Shown here in pieces: positions 39,253 to 48,286 of a stretch of 58,476 nt of DNA; position 1 is the stretch's first letter, and each line of letters opens with the position of its first letter. The notes under the pieces were generated by a model, which was not told the DNA's origin, made no database searches, and was given only the letters and a program-made list of their open reading frames with translations. Origin of the DNA: Gammaproteobacteria bacterium (GTDB lineage: Bacteria > Pseudomonadota > Gammaproteobacteria > Enterobacterales > Psychrobiaceae); assembly GCA_013214965.1 (NCBI GenBank), contig JABSRU010000029.1, positions 1-58,476 on the forward strand. The letters run 5' to 3'. Both the position numbers and the translations under genes were made by a program.

Positions 39253-40053
39253 TCAATACCCTGCTGTTAATTTGGTTGTCTCGTCCGGATCACAAAACTG
39301 GGTAGCTAGATTACGTACTGATGTTGCAAGCAAACTTGCGTCAACGCCCACACCAATAAACTTTGCGCCTTTTTTGGCATAGCCTTTGGCTAATTTTTCA
39401 TCAACAGCCAAAACGCCTGCCGCTTTACCTGCTTTTATAATCGTTTGAATAGCCTGTTCGACAACAGCAACAACGTCAGGATGTCCTGGATTACCTACAT
39501 ATCCCATTGAAGCAGATAAGTCGGACGGACCAATAAAGACACCATCAACCCCTTCCACTGCAACAATTTCCTCTAAGTTTTCGATTGCTTGCTGAGTTTC
39601 AGCTTGAACAATTAAACAGATTTCATCATTAGCTTTATGTAAATAGTCAGGAATACCATTCCAGTGTGCTGCACGAGCCATTGAAGTACCTAAACCACGA
39701 ATACCTTGCGGTGGATATAGCGAGTCTTGCACTAATTGACGTGCCTGCTCAGCCGTATTAACCATAGGAATAAGTAAACTTTGCGCTCCAATATCAAGTA
39801 ACTGCTTAATTATTGCTGTTGTGCCCTCCGCCGGTCTAACGATGGCTGAAACATCATAAGGCGCCATTGCCTGTAAATTATGTTGAATGCCACGCAAATT
39901 ATAAGGGGCATGTTCAGCATCAATTAACAACCAGTCAAAACCAGCACCGGCACCAATTTCAGCACAAATGCTATCAGGTAGCCCCATCCATAAACCAAAT
40001 TGTGTTTTATTAGATGATAAAGCGGCTTTAAATTTATTTTTTGGTAATTTCAT
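39253..40053 (-). CDS. hpaI: 2,4-dihydroxyhept-2-ene-1,7-dioate aldolase
   Basis: HpaI cleaves 4-hydroxy-2-oxoheptanedioate to pyruvate and succinate semialdehyde, the last step of homoprotocatechuate breakdown. The 266 residues follow E. coli HpaI closely: GAGFDWLLIDAEHAPYNL with the catalytic His, RGLGTSMARAAHWN, QAETQQAI and FIGPSDLSASMGYVGNPGHP with the metal ligands. It is a class II, divalent-metal aldolase. It is the last gene of hpaEDFHI, 12 bp after hpaH. Confidence 0.96.
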   Translation of the reverse strand: MKLPKNKFKAALSSNKTQFGLWMGLPDSICAEIGAGAGFDWLLIDAEHAPYNLRGIQHNLQAMAPYDVSAIVRPAEGTTAIIKQLLDIGAQSLLIPMVNTAEQARQLVQDSLYPPQGIRGLGTSMARAAHWNGIPDYLHKANDEICLIVQAETQQAIENLEEIVAVEGVDGVFIGPSDLSASMGYVGNPGHPDVVAVVEQAIQTIIKAGKAAGVLAVDEKLAKGYAKKGAKFIGVGVDASLLATSVRNLATQFCDPDETTKLTAGY

Positions 40054-40065
40054 GATTGTACTTTC

Positions 40066-40869
40066 CTAGATGAAATGACAAGAAATAGTGCCTAATGCAC
40101 CGTAATCGGCATTAACAGTATCACCTGCTTTTACTGCAACCGGTGCGGTAAAAGAACCTGATAAGATAATTTGCCCCGGCTCTAAAGAAACACCATGGGG
40201 AGCAAAACGCTTAGCAACCCAGCAAATACCATTAGCTGGATGGTTAAGTACCGCAGCAGCTAAGCCCGTTTCTTCAACGACACCATTAATATTCAAAATA
40301 CCGCCACACCAACGTAAATCCATTTCTAATGGCCTAATTGGGCGTCCCCCAATAATAATTGCAGCATTACCGGCATTGTCGGCAACCGTATCAAAGACTT
40401 TTCGGGTATAACCTGTGTCTGGATCTTTACGATGCGTTCTTGCGTCAATAATTTCTAACGTAGGAACAACATAGTCCGTCGCATTTAATACGTCAAAAAT
40501 GGTAACATTCTCACCTTCAAGGCGATCTTTTAAAACAAATGCTAATTCGACTTCAATGCGCGGATCACAAAACTTTGATATGTCTATTTGAGCACCATCG
40601 TTAAAAACCATGCTATCTAAAAGCACACCAAAATCAGGCTCTTCAATGTTTAATGCTTTTTGCATTGCTCGTGAGGTATAGCCAATTTTATAGCCTACAA
40701 TTTTTTGGCCTTGTGCTATTTTTTTATTCACCCAATTTTTTTGAATGGCATAACCATCTTCTAACGTCATTTCGGGGTACTTTATCGATAAAGGCAACCC
40801 CGCTTTACTGTTAACTTCTGCTTCTAAATGGTCTATTGCTGCTTGTTCAATAACTTGTGCACTGAGCAT
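40066..40869 (-). CDS. hpaH: 2-oxohept-4-ene-1,7-dioate hydratase
   Basis: HpaH hydrates 2-oxohept-3/4-ene-1,7-dioate to 4-hydroxy-2-oxoheptanedioate. The 267 residues (E. coli 267) show GYKIGYTSRAMQ, EPDFGVLLDSM, RIEVELAFVL with the metal-binding carboxylates, and ILSGSFTAPVAVKAGDTV. It is fourth in the hpaEDFHI operon. Confidence 0.95.
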   Translation of the reverse strand: MLSAQVIEQAAIDHLEAEVNSKAGLPLSIKYPEMTLEDGYAIQKNWVNKKIAQGQKIVGYKIGYTSRAMQKALNIEEPDFGVLLDSMVFNDGAQIDISKFCDPRIEVELAFVLKDRLEGENVTIFDVLNATDYVVPTLEIIDARTHRKDPDTGYTRKVFDTVADNAGNAAIIIGGRPIRPLEMDLRWCGGILNINGVVEETGLAAAVLNHPANGICWVAKRFAPHGVSLEPGQIILSGSFTAPVAVKAGDTVNADYGALGTISCHFI

Positions 40870-40943
40870 ACTAAAATCCTTTAAATTACTGTTACATCAA
40901 TCGAAGTATTGAATTGATTCATCCATTACTTTAATCAGTATTA

Positions 40944-41327
40944 TCACTTCGCAAGGTAATCACGGAGGTTGTTTTTATTAAATTTATGAACAGGTAATTC
41001 TGTTAGCTCAAACGAAATGGCTAGACCTTGGCTTTCATAGAGTTCAGATAAGTGGTCAGTTAACACACCAAACAAAATCTTCGCAGCACTCGATTTTTGC
41101 TCTTCACTGCGGCCCGAACCAATGCGTACATGTAAATGAACAAAACCAAAGCTAGCCGTGCCATCGGCCACTCTAAAATATTCACAATTGTGTGCGCGAC
41201 AGCGAATACCTGCCAACGGAAAAATACCCGTACCAACCGCTTTATCAACTAAACACTCAAATAAAACATCTAAATCGAGTGAACCGTTCGTTAAATTTCC
41301 AGAATGTTCCAAAATGAAATGTGGCAT
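40944..41327 (-). CDS. hpaF: 5-carboxymethyl-2-hydroxymuconate isomerase
   Basis: HpaF (CHMI), a trimer of the tautomerase superfamily, isomerises 5-carboxymethyl-2-hydroxymuconate. The 127 residues begin MPHFILEHSGNL; after removal of Met the N-terminal proline is the expected catalytic base. The chain length matches E. coli (126). It starts 12 bp after the hpaD stop; 74 bp separate it from hpaH. Confidence 0.95.
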   Translation of the reverse strand: MPHFILEHSGNLTNGSLDLDVLFECLVDKAVGTGIFPLAGIRCRAHNCEYFRVADGTASFGFVHLHVRIGSGRSEEQKSSAAKILFGVLTDHLSELYESQGLAISFELTELPVHKFNKNNLRDYLAK

Positions 41328-41339
41328 AAAAATATCTAC

Positions 41340-42194
41340 TTATTCGACAGGGAAAATTGCATTAATTTGGCCGGTACCTGAACTACCAAAATAAGGCGTA
41401 ACGACTTCAACCTTACCTTTGTATTCATCCCAACCTAAAGCGCCAAGTAACATAGCAGTGTCATGCATAAAACCTTCACCGTGACATTTCGATGCATATT
41501 CTGGCAGCATTTCTACGAACTCATTCCATTTGCCTTGTTCCCACATTTTAACCACACGTTGATCAATGTTTTCTAAAAACGGCGACCATACTTTATGAAG
41601 GAATTGATCGGCCACACCATTTTGGGCGAAACGATGGGATAATGAACCTGATGCAAGAATAGCGACCGTACCATCATAATCTTGTTCAATCGCTTTTCTT
41701 AATGCGGCACCAAGTTTGGCACTTGAGTCTAAATCATGAACCTGACACATAGCGGAAATAGAGAGCACTTTAAAGTGCTTGTCTTCATTCATGTAACGCA
41801 TAGGAACTAAAGTGCCATACTCAATACCTAACGTAGTATCTGAATGCGCTCGGGTTTGAACACCGGCTTCCGTTGCCGCTTTGGCAATCAAATCTCCTAA
41901 TTCAACATTGCCTTCATAGTTATAAGGCATGTTTTTAATAAAATGTGGCAATTCATTACTGGTATACACTCCTTCAAAATGTGGTGCGTTGTTAATATGA
42001 TATCCAGAGTTTACTAACCAGTGCGTATCAAATACTACGATGGTATCCACACCTAACTCACGACAACGTCGTGATATTTCTTTATGTCCTTGAACCGCAG
42101 CTTCACGACACCCTTTATGTTCGCCTTCAAGCTCTGATAAATACATCGATGGCACATGTGTTATTTTGGCAGCTAATGCAAGTTTACCCATCAT
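41340..42194 (-). CDS. hpaD: 3,4-dihydroxyphenylacetate 2,3-dioxygenase
   Basis: HpaD is the extradiol (meta) ring-cleaving enzyme of homoprotocatechuate degradation, of the LigB-like class III type as in E. coli. The 284 residues carry KLALAAKITHVPSMYLSELE, IVVFDTHWLVNS, HFEGVYTSNELPHFI and ILASGSLSHRF, nearly identical to the E. coli protein, including the metal-ligand histidines. Two adjacent ATGs occur; the first has AGGGA at ideal spacing. It follows hpaE by 23 bp. Confidence 0.97.
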   Translation of the reverse strand: MMGKLALAAKITHVPSMYLSELEGEHKGCREAAVQGHKEISRRCRELGVDTIVVFDTHWLVNSGYHINNAPHFEGVYTSNELPHFIKNMPYNYEGNVELGDLIAKAATEAGVQTRAHSDTTLGIEYGTLVPMRYMNEDKHFKVLSISAMCQVHDLDSSAKLGAALRKAIEQDYDGTVAILASGSLSHRFAQNGVADQFLHKVWSPFLENIDQRVVKMWEQGKWNEFVEMLPEYASKCHGEGFMHDTAMLLGALGWDEYKGKVEVVTPYFGSSGTGQINAIFPVE

Positions 42195-42217
42195 TCAATT
42201 TCCCTAATAATTGTAAT

Positions 42218-43732
42218 TTACGATGCACCTAAAACGGGAACCTTATGAGTACCATGTGCAATACAAACATTTTTAGTTTCCATATAGAAATCGAAACTCC
42301 AATCTCCACCATCACGACCAATGCCTGACGATTTTACGCCACCAAAAGGTGAAGGTAAGTTACGGTTATTTTCTGAATTAACCCAAAGCATTCCAGATGC
42401 AACATGCTTAGCCATACGCATTGCACGTCCAGTGTTTTCAGTCCAGATATAACCAGATAAGCCATAATCAGTATCATTAGCAATAGCAATAGCGTCTTCT
42501 TCTGTATCAAAACCAATTGTTGTCAAAACAGGACCAAAAATTTCTTCTTGGGCAATACGCATGGTGCTATCAGCATCGGTAAATAAAGTTGGTGAAACAT
42601 AACAACCATTACCAAGATCTGCACGATGAATACCACCAACTTTAATGGTTGCACCATCTTGCTGGGCAATAGTCATGTAACTCATCACTTTATCGAAATG
42701 CTCTTGGTGAGCCAGCGGTCCAACTTCAGTATTAGGATCTAGTGGATGACCTACTTTTAAATTACTTACCCGTTTTTCTAATGCAATTAAGAATTTATCT
42801 TTAATTCCATTTTGAATTAATAAGCGACTAGAAGAAGTACAACGTTGTCCGTTAAGGCTATATATCATAAACACAACAGCATCTAGCGCCCGATCAAAAT
42901 TAGCATCATCAAAGACCATAACGGGGTTCTTTCCACCTAACTCGAAATGCACACGTTTTAATGTATCTGCACCTTGACGCATAATACGACGACCGGTCGC
43001 AGAATCACCAACTAAAGCAACGGCTTTAATTGCCGGATGTTCAGTCAAACGTTTACCAACCGTGGCACCAAAACCATTGACGGTATTCCAAACACCATCG
43101 GGAATACCAGCATCTTTTGCAATTTCAGCCATAAGCATGGCGCTTAATGGTGTTTTCTCCGCTGGTTTATGAACAATAGTGCAACCAGCAGCTAACGCCG
43201 GCGCTATTTTCCATGTTGCTAACATAAATGGCGTGTTCCAAGGCGTTATAATTCCGACAGGGCCAATAGGTGAACGCACGGTAAAGTTAGTGTGATCTTC
43301 TTGATGAAGTGACAAACCATTCGCTGCTTCAGGCGCTTTATCGGCAAAAAATCTAAAGTTTGCCGCACCACGTATCGCTGCCTGTTTCATAAATCGGATA
43401 GGTTGACCACAATCCATTGATTCTACTAAAGCAATTTCATCAGCACGTTCCACTATTTTATCTGCAAAGTGGTGTAAAATTCTTTTACGTTCTGCACCAG
43501 GCATATCACGCCACGCAGGGAATGCTTTTTTTGCTGCTTCACATGCTTTATCCATATCAATCTCAGTACCTTCTGAGACTTCACCAATGGACGTATTATC
43601 TACTGGTGTTAAATTGGTGAAAGTTTTCTCATTTGTATAAAACTTACCGCCAACAAACTGCCCTACTGGCGCGTCTTTAAATCGCATTAAATATTGCTCT
43701 GCTCTACTAAGGTTTTGTTCAAATTCAGACAT
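42218..43732 (-). CDS. hpaE: 5-carboxymethyl-2-hydroxymuconate semialdehyde dehydrogenase
   Basis: HpaE oxidises the ring-cleavage product to 5-carboxymethyl-2-hydroxymuconate with NAD. 504 residues from the ATG at 43732, chosen for GGAG 6 nt upstream; an in-frame TTG four codons earlier is less likely. ALDH signatures: TPWNTPFMLATWK, HFELGGKNP and Cys298 in GQRCTSSSR. It is the first gene of hpaEDFHI. The palindrome TTAACATGTTAA lies 65 bp upstream. Confidence 0.95.
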   Translation of the reverse strand: MSEFEQNLSRAEQYLMRFKDAPVGQFVGGKFYTNEKTFTNLTPVDNTSIGEVSEGTEIDMDKACEAAKKAFPAWRDMPGAERKRILHHFADKIVERADEIALVESMDCGQPIRFMKQAAIRGAANFRFFADKAPEAANGLSLHQEDHTNFTVRSPIGPVGIITPWNTPFMLATWKIAPALAAGCTIVHKPAEKTPLSAMLMAEIAKDAGIPDGVWNTVNGFGATVGKRLTEHPAIKAVALVGDSATGRRIMRQGADTLKRVHFELGGKNPVMVFDDANFDRALDAVVFMIYSLNGQRCTSSSRLLIQNGIKDKFLIALEKRVSNLKVGHPLDPNTEVGPLAHQEHFDKVMSYMTIAQQDGATIKVGGIHRADLGNGCYVSPTLFTDADSTMRIAQEEIFGPVLTTIGFDTEEDAIAIANDTDYGLSGYIWTENTGRAMRMAKHVASGMLWVNSENNRNLPSPFGGVKSSGIGRDGGDWSFDFYMETKNVCIAHGTHKVPVLGAS

Positions 43733-43796
43733 TAGCCGCTCCAAGTTATCTACAGTAATTAATGTTGTCCTATCTAAATCGAAAGAACCGAACTAC

Positions 43797-43808
43797 TTAA
43801 CATGTTAA
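43797..43808. promoter_or_regulatory. Palindrome TTAACATGTTAA upstream of hpaEDFHI
   Basis: A perfect 12-bp palindrome 65 bp before the hpaE start, where a repressor would cover the promoter. Flanks (ACTAC on one side, ATATTT on the other) resemble those of the TonB-receptor site. Confidence 0.7.
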
Positions 43809-43998
43809 ATATTTTAAGCGGTATATGTCAAGAATTTATTCCACAAAAAATTAATAAATCTAAATCAATGTCGTGAAGTAGAGACTTTTCAGCACAATAA
43901 TGGTACTAAAATAGACAATCTAACTTTAAAAACATCAATTGATAAAAGTATATTGGTCAATGAATAACATGATAAAAAATATAATATCAACAACAATA

Positions 43999-44076
43999 GT
44001 TGCTTTAACTAAACGTTCTGAATCTACCCAAACTGTGCCAGCTTCCGTATCAACGTTAAGCGGCGGACAACTGTGA
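43999..44076 (+). pseudogene. Relic of a TonB-dependent receptor N-terminus
   Basis: The plus-strand frame reads VALTKRSESTQTVPASVSTL then SGGQL and a TGA stop at 44074. This is the characteristic TonB-box/plug start (VTATKRSES-QTVP-SVS-LSG-QL) of marine TonB-dependent receptors. Nothing of the barrel follows. It suggests that a receptor gene once stood between hpaE and hpaG and was deleted. Confidence 0.7.
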
Positions 44077-44275
44077 TCTGGTCACGTTGCTTACCTTTTA
44101 CTTTCACCAAATAATTGTCTAGCTTGATTTGTGCCTGATAATAGAAAGTTAAAATAGAGAAAACACAAGGGTACGGTAAAGAAACTGAAAAATGACCATA
44201 AAAATAATTTTAGCTCAGTAAAAATTAAATCATCGATAATTGCTAATTTAACAACCAACTCATTGCGCATTTTAC

Positions 44276-44287
44276 TTAACGTGTTAC
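44276..44287. promoter_or_regulatory. Near-palindrome TTAACGTGTTAC upstream of hpaG-hpaR
   Basis: It differs at the last base from the TTAAC-N2-GTTAA consensus. It lies 38 bp before the hpaG start, in a position to control hpaG-hpaR, including autoregulation of hpaR. Confidence 0.6.
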
Positions 44288-44325
44288 ATTGTTTGCGTTT
44301 GTAATTAAAGTATAGGATAAATAGA

Positions 44326-45186
44326 ATGCGATTTTTAACGTTTAATCATGCAGGTAAAGAGTCTTGGGGAGTAATCACCGATATAGGTGTTATAGATTTA
44401 GGAAACCTAGTTGGTGGTTCCTTATTAGAAGTGCTTCAAAACAATAAAATAGAGGCTATGAAAAAGCTCGCTAATGCGCTAGAGATTGACTATAAGGCTG
44501 AAGACATCGAGTTTTTACCGCCAATAAGCAATCCTGGGAAAATTGCCTGTGTGGGTGTTAACTATGCTAACCGCAATGCTGAGTATAAAGATGGCTCTGA
44601 TGATCCTAAATTTCCGAGTTTATTTATTCGGACCCCAGATTCATTTACCGGCCATTCATTGCCTATCATTAGACCACCTGAGTCTCATCAATTAGATTAC
44701 GAAGGTGAAATTGTCATTATTATCGGTAAAGAAGGTCGTCGAATAGCAGAAGAAGACGCTTATGATCATATTGCCGGATTGACCATTATGAATGAAGGAA
44801 CATTACGTGATTGGGTACGCCATGCTAAGTTCAATGTTACTCAAGGTAAAAATTTCGTTCATTCTGGTTCAATTGGACCTTGGATGGTAACTGCTGATGA
44901 GTTTACTTCAGAGCAATTTGAAAACATGCGAGTTACAACCAAAGTCAATGGTGAAATTAGACAAAATGATACGACAGCGAGTATGATGTTTCCTTTTAAA
45001 TATATCATTAGCTACTTTTCAAAATTTTTCCACTTGAAACCAGGCGATGTCATTGCAACAGGTACTCCAAATGGTGCTGGAGCTCGTTTTGAGCCACCCC
45101 GTTATTTAGTACCAGGAGACATCGTTGAGATAAATGTTGAAGGTGTAGGTACATTAGTTAATGGTGTTAAGGACGAAGATTTATAG
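44326..45186 (+). CDS. hpaG: Fumarylacetoacetate hydrolase-family protein (HpaG-like isomerase/decarboxylase)
   Basis: 286 residues of the FAH fold: IACVGVNYANRNAEYK, the metal-binding LDYEGEIVIIIGKEGR, DVIATGTPNGAG and PRYLVPGDIVEINVEGVGTL. In the Hpa route HpaG decarboxylates 5-carboxy-2-oxohept-3-ene-1,7-dioate and isomerises the product. E. coli HpaG is a roughly 430-residue fusion of two such domains; only one domain-sized protein is present here. It is co-transcribed with hpaR (ATG 2 bp after its stop). AGGA lies about 9 nt before the ATG. Confidence 0.85.
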   Translation: MRFLTFNHAGKESWGVITDIGVIDLGNLVGGSLLEVLQNNKIEAMKKLANALEIDYKAEDIEFLPPISNPGKIACVGVNYANRNAEYKDGSDDPKFPSLFIRTPDSFTGHSLPIIRPPESHQLDYEGEIVIIIGKEGRRIAEEDAYDHIAGLTIMNEGTLRDWVRHAKFNVTQGKNFVHSGSIGPWMVTADEFTSEQFENMRVTTKVNGEIRQNDTTASMMFPFKYIISYFSKFFHLKPGDVIATGTPNGAGARFEPPRYLVPGDIVEINVEGVGTLVNGVKDEDL

Positions 45187-45188
45187 TG

Positions 45189-45635
45189 ATGACAAAAAGA
45201 CTCCGTAGTTTCGAAAGATCCCTGCCTATGACTCTCTTGCAAACAAGAGAAGCAGTGATGAAAAAGTTTATCCCATCACTCAAAAAACATGGTTTAACAC
45301 CTCAACAGTGGCGAGTAATTCGAGCTTTGGAGCACGATAATGGCCTTGAGATAAGTAAGCTAGCAGAACGTTGCCACTTACTTATGCCAAGTTTATCCCG
45401 AATAATTAATCATCTAGATAAAGAAAAAATCATTCAACGTCAAGTGATGGATAGTGACCTAAGACGTTCAAAAATATTTTTGACTGACCTTGGCAAAAAA
45501 TTATTTGCCAAGGTCGCACCGGCATCGGCTCAAAGATATGCTGATATCGAAGAAAAATATGGCGTCAGAAAGTTAGAATTACTTTATGAGCTACTAGATG
45601 ATCTTATAAAAACTCTTGAAGAGGACGATACCTGA
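45189..45635 (+). CDS. hpaR: MarR-family repressor HpaR
   Basis: 148 residues (ATG at 45189; a GTG overlapping the hpaG stop is an alternative). It resembles HpaR, the MarR repressor of the homoprotocatechuate meta operon released by phenylacetate derivatives: LLQTREAVMKKFIPSLKKHGL, TPQQWRVIRAL and a winged helix with LLMPSLSRIINHLDKE and a DSDLRRSKIFLT wing. It probably binds the TTAAC-N2-GTTAA palindromes of the island and controls its own operon. Confidence 0.88.
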   Translation: MTKRLRSFERSLPMTLLQTREAVMKKFIPSLKKHGLTPQQWRVIRALEHDNGLEISKLAERCHLLMPSLSRIINHLDKEKIIQRQVMDSDLRRSKIFLTDLGKKLFAKVAPASAQRYADIEEKYGVRKLELLYELLDDLIKTLEEDDT

Positions 45636-45787
45636 CTAAATTAATTGATGTTAGTTTATTAAAATCAATTAGCTATAAAAACGTGAAGTGGTTTACTGAA
45701 AAAGCAAAGCGGATTTACGGTGATGTTATACCATTGCATTAAAATTGAGATCCATGTGAACATAACAAACCATATTGGTAATTAATT

Positions 45788-46708
45788 TCAACCACTTCTT
45801 TTAAGCTCCTCAATATAGGCCTCTAAAATTAAATGACTACGGGCACCTTTGCTAGTAATCGCAGAGAAATTGGTATGAAAGTAGCGACCATGCGCGTCAA
45901 TTATCCGCAATTTATCTTGTGCATGCCAACGTTTAGCAAAGTGTATTGGTAAAAAACCAATGAAGCGTCCTGTTAAAATCAGAAAAGCGATACCTTCTCG
46001 ATCTGTTGAACTGGCGGTGGCAAGTAGCTTTTTCTGTTGTTGTTTTATCTCACTAGATTGTGGATAACTTGGTACTACTGCGTCAAAACCCATCAACATG
46101 TTATCACTGATAACGTCTATATCTTGCTTAAATAAAGCGTGCTTTTCACTGCAATATAATAGCGATTTTTCTTTGTACAAAGGCAAATAATTCAATCCCG
46201 GTAAGGTTCTAAACTCAGGCACGACACCAATATGTAACTTGCCGCTTAATACCGCTGATTCAATATCATTAGGTGGTATCATTTGGATATTAATAATCAC
46301 CTCAGGCGCACGATGTTTCAAAGCGCTAAGTGAACGCGTAATATGCATTTGCTCACTCGTCACTAAATTATCCGTAATACCAATATTTAATTCGCCGACT
46401 AAATCAGTATTAATAGCATTCATCTGCGAACGAAAATTTTCAATACTCCCCAAAAGCTGTAATGCCGATTGATAAACTTCTTCTCCTTGTGGTGTTACTG
46501 AAAACCCTGAACGGCCTCGATGACACAACTTCATGTTTAATAAAGACTCTAACTCAGCTATCGCCAAACTAATTGCCGGGCGACTGATAGTTAAATCAAC
46601 TTCGGCAGCAGAGAAACCACCAGCTTCAATGACTACTTTATAAATACGCAATAAACGAATATGTGCATCACCTAATTGTCTCGGTAACAGTGTTTTATTT
46701 TTTTTCAT
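45788..46708 (-). CDS. LysR-type regulator, divergent from the aminotransferase gene
   Basis: 306 residues with an N-terminal winged helix (about 15-75, GGFSAAEVDLTISRPAISLAIAEL) and a C-terminal periplasmic-binding-protein-like effector domain. It is transcribed away from the omega-aminotransferase/semialdehyde dehydrogenase pair, the classical LysR layout and analogous to the bau beta-alanine locus of Pseudomonas. The 153-bp gap holds an interrupted palindrome that could be its site. The likely inducer is beta-alanine or a related amino acid. Confidence 0.85.
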   Translation of the reverse strand: MKKNKTLLPRQLGDAHIRLLRIYKVVIEAGGFSAAEVDLTISRPAISLAIAELESLLNMKLCHRGRSGFSVTPQGEEVYQSALQLLGSIENFRSQMNAINTDLVGELNIGITDNLVTSEQMHITRSLSALKHRAPEVIINIQMIPPNDIESAVLSGKLHIGVVPEFRTLPGLNYLPLYKEKSLLYCSEKHALFKQDIDVISDNMLMGFDAVVPSYPQSSEIKQQQKKLLATASSTDREGIAFLILTGRFIGFLPIHFAKRWHAQDKLRIIDAHGRYFHTNFSAITSKGARSHLILEAYIEELKRSG

Positions 46709-46748
46709 TTCGTCATGCCTTTTATTTGTACTTATTTCCCGAAGTATA

Positions 46749-46766
46749 GTTAATCATTTGGTTAAC
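46749..46766. promoter_or_regulatory. Candidate LysR site GTTAA-N8-TTAAC
   Basis: An interrupted inverted repeat of 5-bp arms with an 8-bp spacer, 41 bp from the LysR start and 96 bp from the aminotransferase start. Its spacing is suitable for a LysR-type dimer and differs from the compact island palindrome. Confidence 0.45.
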
Positions 46767-46861
46767 TTAACGTCAATAAGTAACAATTTAATAACCTTTT
46801 AGATTGTTGATAATAACTACAGAAAAATATTACCTACCAAGAAACTTGTTGAGAAAATAAG

Positions 46862-48208
46862 ATGAAAAATAACACTCATGGCTTAAGCCAAGCACAGTTA
46901 GATGCTCACTGGATGCCTTTTACTAGCAACCGTGAATTTAAAAAAGATCCTCGAATTATCATATCCGCACAAGGTAATTATTATACGGATGCGGATGGTA
47001 GAAAAATATTTGATGGGCTTTCTGGTTTATGGACGTGTGGCGCAGGCCATGCACGCCCTGAAATAACTGAAGCTATTAGTAAACAGTCGGCGACGTTAGA
47101 TTATTCGCCTGCATTTCAATATGGGCATACCAAATCATTTGAACTTGCATATCGTATTACTGAATTAATGCCGGACAGTTTAAACCGTGTTTTTTTTACG
47201 GGGTCAGGCTCTGAATCAGTTGAAACGGCATTAAAAATAGCTCGTGGTTACTGGCGTAAGCAAGGTCTGGCCAGTAAAACGCGTTTTATTGGTCGTGCAA
47301 AAGGTTATCACGGTGTTAACTATGGTGGCATTAGTGTCGGTGGCTTAAGCCCTAACCGCGCTTTATTTGGTCAAGGCATTGAAGCTTGTCACCTGTCACA
47401 TACGATGATTAATGACAATAAGTTTATTAAAGGCTTGCCTAACGAGGGCACTTATTTAGCCGATGAGTTAGAACAATTAGTTGCATTGCATGATGCTTCA
47501 ACCATCGCGGCTGTTATTGTTGAGCCGCTTGCTGGCTCTGCAGGTGTTATTCCACCACCAGTAGGTTATTTAAAGCGATTGCGCGAAATATGTACTAAGC
47601 ATAATATTTTACTTATTTTTGATGAAGTAATTACTGCTTTTGGTCGTATGGGGTCAAATACTGGTGCTGAAGAATTTGGTGTAATACCTGATTTAATGAC
47701 TGTGGCTAAGCAGCTTACCAATGGGGTAATTCCAATGGGCGCTGTGATCGCTAAACAAGAAATTTATGACACCTACATGGAGACTGGTGGTCCAGAATAT
47801 ATGTTGGAGCTACCACATGGTTATACCTACTCGGCACATCCTATTGCCTGTGCTGCGGCATTAGCTTCCCTTGATATATTAGCAAAAGAAAACCTACCAG
47901 AGCGCGTGAAAGACATCGCTCCGTACTTCCAAAATTCATTACATGGCTTAAAAGGATGTTCACATATTACCGATATTCGTAACTATGGTTTAGCGGGCGG
48001 TATCACTATTGAAGCCTTGGGCGCAGAACAAGGAAAAGCCGAGCCGGCTAAACGACCTTATGAAATAGCGATGAAAATGTGGAAAAAAGGCTTTTATGTA
48101 CGTTATGGCGGCGACACGATTCAACTAGGCATGCCATTTACGAGTACATTGCCAGAAATTGATAGCTTAATAAATGCCTTAGGCGAGACGATTAACGAGA
48201 TTAGATAA
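46862..48208 (+). CDS. Omega-aminotransferase (beta-alanine:pyruvate type)
   Basis: A 448-residue class III PLP aminotransferase. LDAHWMPFTSNREF, NRVFFTGSGSESVETALKIA, GYHGVNYGGISVGGLSPNR and LHDASTIAAVIVEPLAGSAG match beta-alanine:pyruvate transaminases. The PLP lysine is Lys283 in AKQLTNG and the cofactor-contacting Asp is in FDEVITAFGR. Expected reaction: beta-alanine plus pyruvate to malonate semialdehyde plus alanine. The next gene encodes the dehydrogenase for that product. Confidence 0.92.
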   Translation: MKNNTHGLSQAQLDAHWMPFTSNREFKKDPRIIISAQGNYYTDADGRKIFDGLSGLWTCGAGHARPEITEAISKQSATLDYSPAFQYGHTKSFELAYRITELMPDSLNRVFFTGSGSESVETALKIARGYWRKQGLASKTRFIGRAKGYHGVNYGGISVGGLSPNRALFGQGIEACHLSHTMINDNKFIKGLPNEGTYLADELEQLVALHDASTIAAVIVEPLAGSAGVIPPPVGYLKRLREICTKHNILLIFDEVITAFGRMGSNTGAEEFGVIPDLMTVAKQLTNGVIPMGAVIAKQEIYDTYMETGGPEYMLELPHGYTYSAHPIACAAALASLDILAKENLPERVKDIAPYFQNSLHGLKGCSHITDIRNYGLAGGITIEALGAEQGKAEPAKRPYEIAMKMWKKGFYVRYGGDTIQLGMPFTSTLPEIDSLINALGETINEIR

Positions 48209-48286
48209 AGTCATTATTGAGCTCGCACTCAGCGGATACAGACTAAATAATATAACCCAACATCTTGAATGAAAATAGGAACGAAC

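Larger units (their letters stand above)
43733..44325. promoter_or_regulatory. Divergent hpaE/hpaG control region
   Basis: About 590 bp holding two island palindromes, one near each gene (43797-43808 and 44276-44287), and between them a fragment of an old TonB-receptor gene (43999-44076). The remainder is AT-rich without a recognisable gene. Confidence 0.6.
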
